Below, one piece after another: positions 61,264-64,000 of a DNA stretch of 64,000 nt. The number at the start of each line of letters is the position of its first letter. Position 1 is the stretch's first letter. The stretch spans positions 1 through 64,000 of the forward strand of contig CAVUAO010000005.1 in NCBI GenBank assembly GCA_963739515.1. The letters run 5' to 3'. Source of the DNA: JBFYTX01 sp963739515 (GTDB taxonomy: Bacteria > Chloroflexota > Dehalococcoidia > Dehalococcoidales > RBG-16-60-22). The notes beneath the pieces are model-generated. The model saw only the letters and a list, made by a program, of their open reading frames with translations, was not told the DNA's origin and ran no database searches. The position numbers and the translations under genes were made by a program.

Positions 61264-62145
61264 ATGGACAAGAGCCAATCCGGTCCCTCGCTGTTAGGTC
61301 AGACGAAAGCCATGTTGCGCCGGTTCGACCTCCGGGCGAAAAAGAGGCTGGGACAGAATTTCCTCGTCGACGGCGATGTGCTGGAGGCTATCGTTAGCGC
61401 CGCCGCGCTTAGTCCCGACGATACCGTCATCGAAGTGGGGCCGGGGTTGGGTATTCTCACCGCGGCGCTGGCCAGGCGCGCCGGCTGGGTCATCGCCATC
61501 GAGCTGGACAATCGATTGGCCGATATTCTCCAGCAGACGCTGCCCTATGATAACGTCGTTATCCTCAACGAGGACGTCCTCGGCACCGACCCTGCTACGT
61601 TATTGCAGGGCCGCGCCCCCCATTTCCCCCCGGCTCTAAAATCGTATAAAGTGGTGGCCAATTTGCCATATTACATTACTTCCCCGGTCCTCCGCCATTT
61701 CCTGGAAGGCCCGGTCAAGCCGAAAATAATGGTGATCATGGTGCAGAAAGAAGTCGCCGAGGCGATAGTCGCGGAGGCCGGCCAGCACAGCCTGCTCAGC
61801 CTCAGCGTGCAGTTTTACGGCAAACCGGGTATCGTTACTTACGTGCCCGCGACCTCATTTTTCCCGGCGCCGGAGGTGGACTCCGCAGTCGTGAAGATCG
61901 AGGTCTACCGCCGGCCGCCCGTAGCCGTTGATGACGTCGCGGGATTTTTCCAGCTGGTGCGCGCCGGTTTCGCCGCCGCCCGTAAGCAGGTCGCCAACTC
62001 CCTCTCGCACCGCCTGGGACTCTCTAAAGAAGAGGTAGTATCCATGCTGGGCAAAGCCGGCCTCGACCCGCGGCGGCGGGCGGAGACCTTTACCCTCGAA
62101 GAATGGGCCAGCCTGTGGCGTATCTATAATCAGGTGGTGAAGTAA
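61264..62145 (+). CDS. rsmA: 16S rRNA (adenine(1518)-N6/adenine(1519)-N6)-dimethyltransferase
   Basis: 293 residues. Start ATG at 61264. The signature motifs are RLGQNFLVDGDV, VIEVGPGLGILTAALA (SAM-binding motif I), and NLPYYITSPVLRHFL (motif IV). The C-terminal helical domain includes ARKQVANSLSHRLGLS. It dimethylates two adenines in helix 45 of 16S rRNA. It is followed directly by ispE; the stop and next ATG abut. Confidence 0.97.
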   Translation: MDKSQSGPSLLGQTKAMLRRFDLRAKKRLGQNFLVDGDVLEAIVSAAALSPDDTVIEVGPGLGILTAALARRAGWVIAIELDNRLADILQQTLPYDNVVILNEDVLGTDPATLLQGRAPHFPPALKSYKVVANLPYYITSPVLRHFLEGPVKPKIMVIMVQKEVAEAIVAEAGQHSLLSLSVQFYGKPGIVTYVPATSFFPAPEVDSAVVKIEVYRRPPVAVDDVAGFFQLVRAGFAAARKQVANSLSHRLGLSKEEVVSMLGKAGLDPRRRAETFTLEEWASLWRIYNQVVK

Positions 62146-63000
62146 ATGATTACGATTAAAGCCCCGGCTAAGATAAACCTGACGCTGGAAGTACTGCGGC
62201 GGCGCAAGGACGGTTTCCATGAAATCCGCAGCGTGCTCCAGACCATCGACCTTTGTGACACCCTGCATATCGAATCAGACAAGCACGTGTCCTTCCAGTG
62301 CGATATGCCGGGGTGGTCGGAGAAAAACAGCCTTTTAAACAAGGCGGTCAAGCTTTTACAGAAAGCCGGCGGGGGTAAACATGGGGCGGCGGTATCGCTG
62401 GAAAAACGCATTCCCCTGCTCTCCGGCCTCGGCGGCGATAGCTCCGACGCCGCCGCTTTATTGAAGGGACTTAACGATTTCTGGGGCCTTCATCTTTCTC
62501 ATGAGAAACTCAAGGAGCTGGCGGTGCGACTGGGTTCGGACGTGCCGTTCTTTTTAAACGGCGGCACCGCCCTGGCGGCAGGCCGCGGCGAAATAATCTC
62601 GCCCCTCCCCCCTCTTCAAGAACTGTGGATACTGGTCATCGTCCCGGATTTTAAGGTCAGCCCGCTCAAGACGGCCAGGATGTATGCTAACATCAATGCC
62701 TCTCATTTCACCGATGGCTCAGCCACCGACCGCCTGGCGGCCGTCATCAAGGAAGGCAAAATGCCGGATGTTACGCAGCTGTTCAACGCTTTTAAAGACA
62801 TCGCCTTCCACGTCTATGATAAGCTACTCAATTTTAATATCGACCTCATCAAGGTCGGCGTGTGCGATGTTTACCTCGCCGGTTCCGGTCCGGCTTTATT
62901 CTCCGTGTTCCGGGAAAAATCTCAGGCCGAGGTTTTTTACCAGCGCTGTAAAGACCGGCGGATGAAAGCCTTCCTGGCGGTGACTCTTGAAAAATGTTAG
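62146..63000 (+). CDS. ispE: 4-(cytidine 5'-diphospho)-2-C-methyl-D-erythritol kinase
   Basis: 284 residues, GHMP-kinase family. The N-terminus is ITIKAPAKINLTLEVLRRR with the Lys/Asn active-site residues; the ATP-binding Gly-rich loop is LLSGLGGDSSDAAALLKGL; the C-terminal GHMP motif is VYLAGSGPALFSVF. It catalyses the ATP-dependent step of the MEP isoprenoid pathway. It abuts rsmA, and the following hydrolase gene overlaps its 3' end. Confidence 0.96.
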   Translation: MITIKAPAKINLTLEVLRRRKDGFHEIRSVLQTIDLCDTLHIESDKHVSFQCDMPGWSEKNSLLNKAVKLLQKAGGGKHGAAVSLEKRIPLLSGLGGDSSDAAALLKGLNDFWGLHLSHEKLKELAVRLGSDVPFFLNGGTALAAGRGEIISPLPPLQELWILVIVPDFKVSPLKTARMYANINASHFTDGSATDRLAAVIKEGKMPDVTQLFNAFKDIAFHVYDKLLNFNIDLIKVGVCDVYLAGSGPALFSVFREKSQAEVFYQRCKDRRMKAFLAVTLEKC

Positions 63001-63760
63001 GTGCTACGGCAAAAGGCCTTATACTGTGGCCGTTATCCACGGCGGGCCCGGCGCGCCCGGCGATATGGCGCCGGTCGCCAGGGAACTGGCTAAAGATATC
63101 GGTGTTCTCGAACCCTTGCAGACTAAAAATTCCATCGATGGACAAATTGAAGAGCTGGCTGATGTCTTAAAAAAGAACGATAAACTCCCGGTTGTATTAG
63201 TTGGACATTCATGGGGCGCGACATTAAGCTACATGACTGCGGCTCGTTATCCCGTCCTCGTTAAGAAATTGATATTGATTGGAACGCCGCCGCTAGATAA
63301 CAAAAAGCGCCCCGACCTTACGCCGATTTGGCTTGAACGGCTTTCTGAAAAAGAAAGAGTTGAGTTTGTATCTCTGGAGGAGTTCGTCTGGGATGGGGTG
63401 GCGGAGGACAAAAGCGCCTCTATGGGGCGGCTTTTCCGGTTGATTGCTAAGGGTGAATCCTACCGCCAGATTCCGGCTAAAGATGAAGTGCTGGAATATC
63501 AGGTTAATATGAACGCTTCGATTTTTCGGGAACTGTTCAAGTTGCCGATGGGCGTAGGTGTAAAACCCATAAAATGCCCGGTGGTCACTATCCATGGCGA
63601 CTTTGACCCTCGTCCCGCCGATGTGGCCAAGGAGTCCCTCTCCTGTATGGCTAAAGACTTTAAATTCATATTACTTGAGAAGTGCGGCCATTATCCCTGG
63701 CTGGAGAGGTACGCCCGGGACGAGTTTTTCAAGGTATTAAGAAGGGAGATAGCTTCATGA
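62987..63760 (+). CDS. Alpha/beta-hydrolase
   Basis: About 257 residues from a TTG inside the ispE 3' end; a later start is possible. It has an oxyanion segment VAVIHGGPGAPGDM, the nucleophile elbow VLVGHSWGATLSY, a catalytic Asp candidate in TIHGDFDPRPADV, and a His candidate in EKCGHYPWLERY. The lid region spans residues 105-190. Substrate unknown. It overlaps the next gene by 4 nt (ATGA). Confidence 0.85.
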   Translation: MKNVRCYGKRPYTVAVIHGGPGAPGDMAPVARELAKDIGVLEPLQTKNSIDGQIEELADVLKKNDKLPVVLVGHSWGATLSYMTAARYPVLVKKLILIGTPPLDNKKRPDLTPIWLERLSEKERVEFVSLEEFVWDGVAEDKSASMGRLFRLIAKGESYRQIPAKDEVLEYQVNMNASIFRELFKLPMGVGVKPIKCPVVTIHGDFDPRPADVAKESLSCMAKDFKFILLEKCGHYPWLERYARDEFFKVLRREIAS

Positions 63761-64000
63761 CCTTAATCACCATAGACAAGGAGACCTGCACTAAATGTGG
63801 CATCTGCGCCACACAATGCAGCTTGATTATCTTTAAAGAAGGCAGCTACCCGCGGCAGCTGCCGGGGACGGATGATTTCTGCATGCGCTGCGGCCATTGC
63901 GTCGCCGTTTGCCCCACCGGCAGTTTAGCGCATAAAGAAATGCCGGCGGAACAGACCCCCCCGGTAAATAAAAAGCTGGAGATATCTTTTGCACAATGTG
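63757..64000 (+). CDS. Ferredoxin-type protein, probably nitroreductase fusion, N-terminal part
   Basis: The gene starts at the ATGA overlap with the hydrolase gene and runs off the window; 81 residues are visible. Two 4Fe-4S motifs are present: CTKCGICATQCSLIIF and CMRCGHCVAVCPTGSL. A Pro-rich linker and KKLEISFAQC follow. In many anaerobes such an N-terminal pair precedes a flavin nitroreductase domain, but that domain would lie beyond position 64000. Confidence 0.75.
   Translation, partial: MTLITIDKETCTKCGICATQCSLIIFKEGSYPRQLPGTDDFCMRCGHCVAVCPTGSLAHKEMPAEQTPPVNKKLEISFAQC

Noticed and set aside
1..64000. CRISPR array, prophage or transposase genes
   Set aside because: No regularly spaced direct repeats and no integrase, transposase or phage structural motifs were found in any frame.

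Overview
The window looks like part of a bacterial chromosome from an uncultured anaerobe of the Chloroflexota, most likely a Dehalococcoidia-type lineage. This is inferred, not proven, from gene content: a TIGR01906-type membrane protein, a long scRNA-type SRP RNA, a split transketolase, ferredoxin-dependent oxidoreductases, many low-copy catabolic families and G/C-rich intergenic inverted repeats. Base composition is fairly GC-rich, except for a DUF3800 gene near 10 kb and several intergenic regions. No insertion sequence, prophage or CRISPR array was seen.

Layout. 0-3.3 kb: the tail of a glycogen branching enzyme, a cluster of G/C-rich inverted repeats, a GH57 glycosidase and an unrecognised protein. 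3.3-8.1 kb: a mutagenic translesion cassette (ImuB-like protein, DUF6504-like protein, DnaE2) behind a promoter whose spacer holds a GAAC-N4-GTTC SOS box. 8.2-16.3 kb: two paralogous FAD oxidoreductases separated by an AT-richer DUF3800 gene, then a 2-oxoacid:ferredoxin oxidoreductase whose alpha subunit carries an inserted GltD-like flavoprotein module. 16.4-37.1 kb: a catabolic region with NTF2-like proteins (2+3 copies), a zinc alcohol dehydrogenase, three small cupins, a ferredoxin, two URO-D-like proteins, a VOC protein, an IclR regulator, an incomplete peptide-type ABC importer, and a four-gene carboxylase operon laid out like acetophenone carboxylase (HyuA, small zinc subunit, HyuA, HyuB).

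37.2-64 kb is mostly housekeeping: tRNA-Val, membrane proteins, replicative DnaE, RadC, a MEDS-PAS sensor and a second RadC-like protein, Ogt, HPF, ComF, an HD-GYP regulator, ThpR, an amidohydrolase, ribosomal protein L25, biotin carboxylase, split transketolase and dCMP deaminase. Then comes a secreted or surface operon (WxL-like small protein, DUF916-like anchored protein, Fn3-like protein) beside two OmpR-type regulators with degenerate receivers. The window ends with SRP RNA, rsmA, ispE, an alpha/beta hydrolase and the start of a ferredoxin-type protein.

How the genes may work together. The 8-37 kb region plausibly forms an anaerobic pathway for a ketone or aryl compound. Import would use the Dpp-like transporter under IclR control, redox steps the FAD enzymes and alcohol dehydrogenase, carboxylation the HyuA/HyuB complex, and 2-oxoacid oxidation the IorAB-GltD complex, with NTF2-like, cupin and URO-D proteins in unknown steps. 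The substrate is not visible in the sequence. Three genes are interrupted by five frameshifts that all have the same sense (one extra base); a fourth gene is also affected, so four genes in total. Read errors must be excluded before any of them is called a pseudogene.
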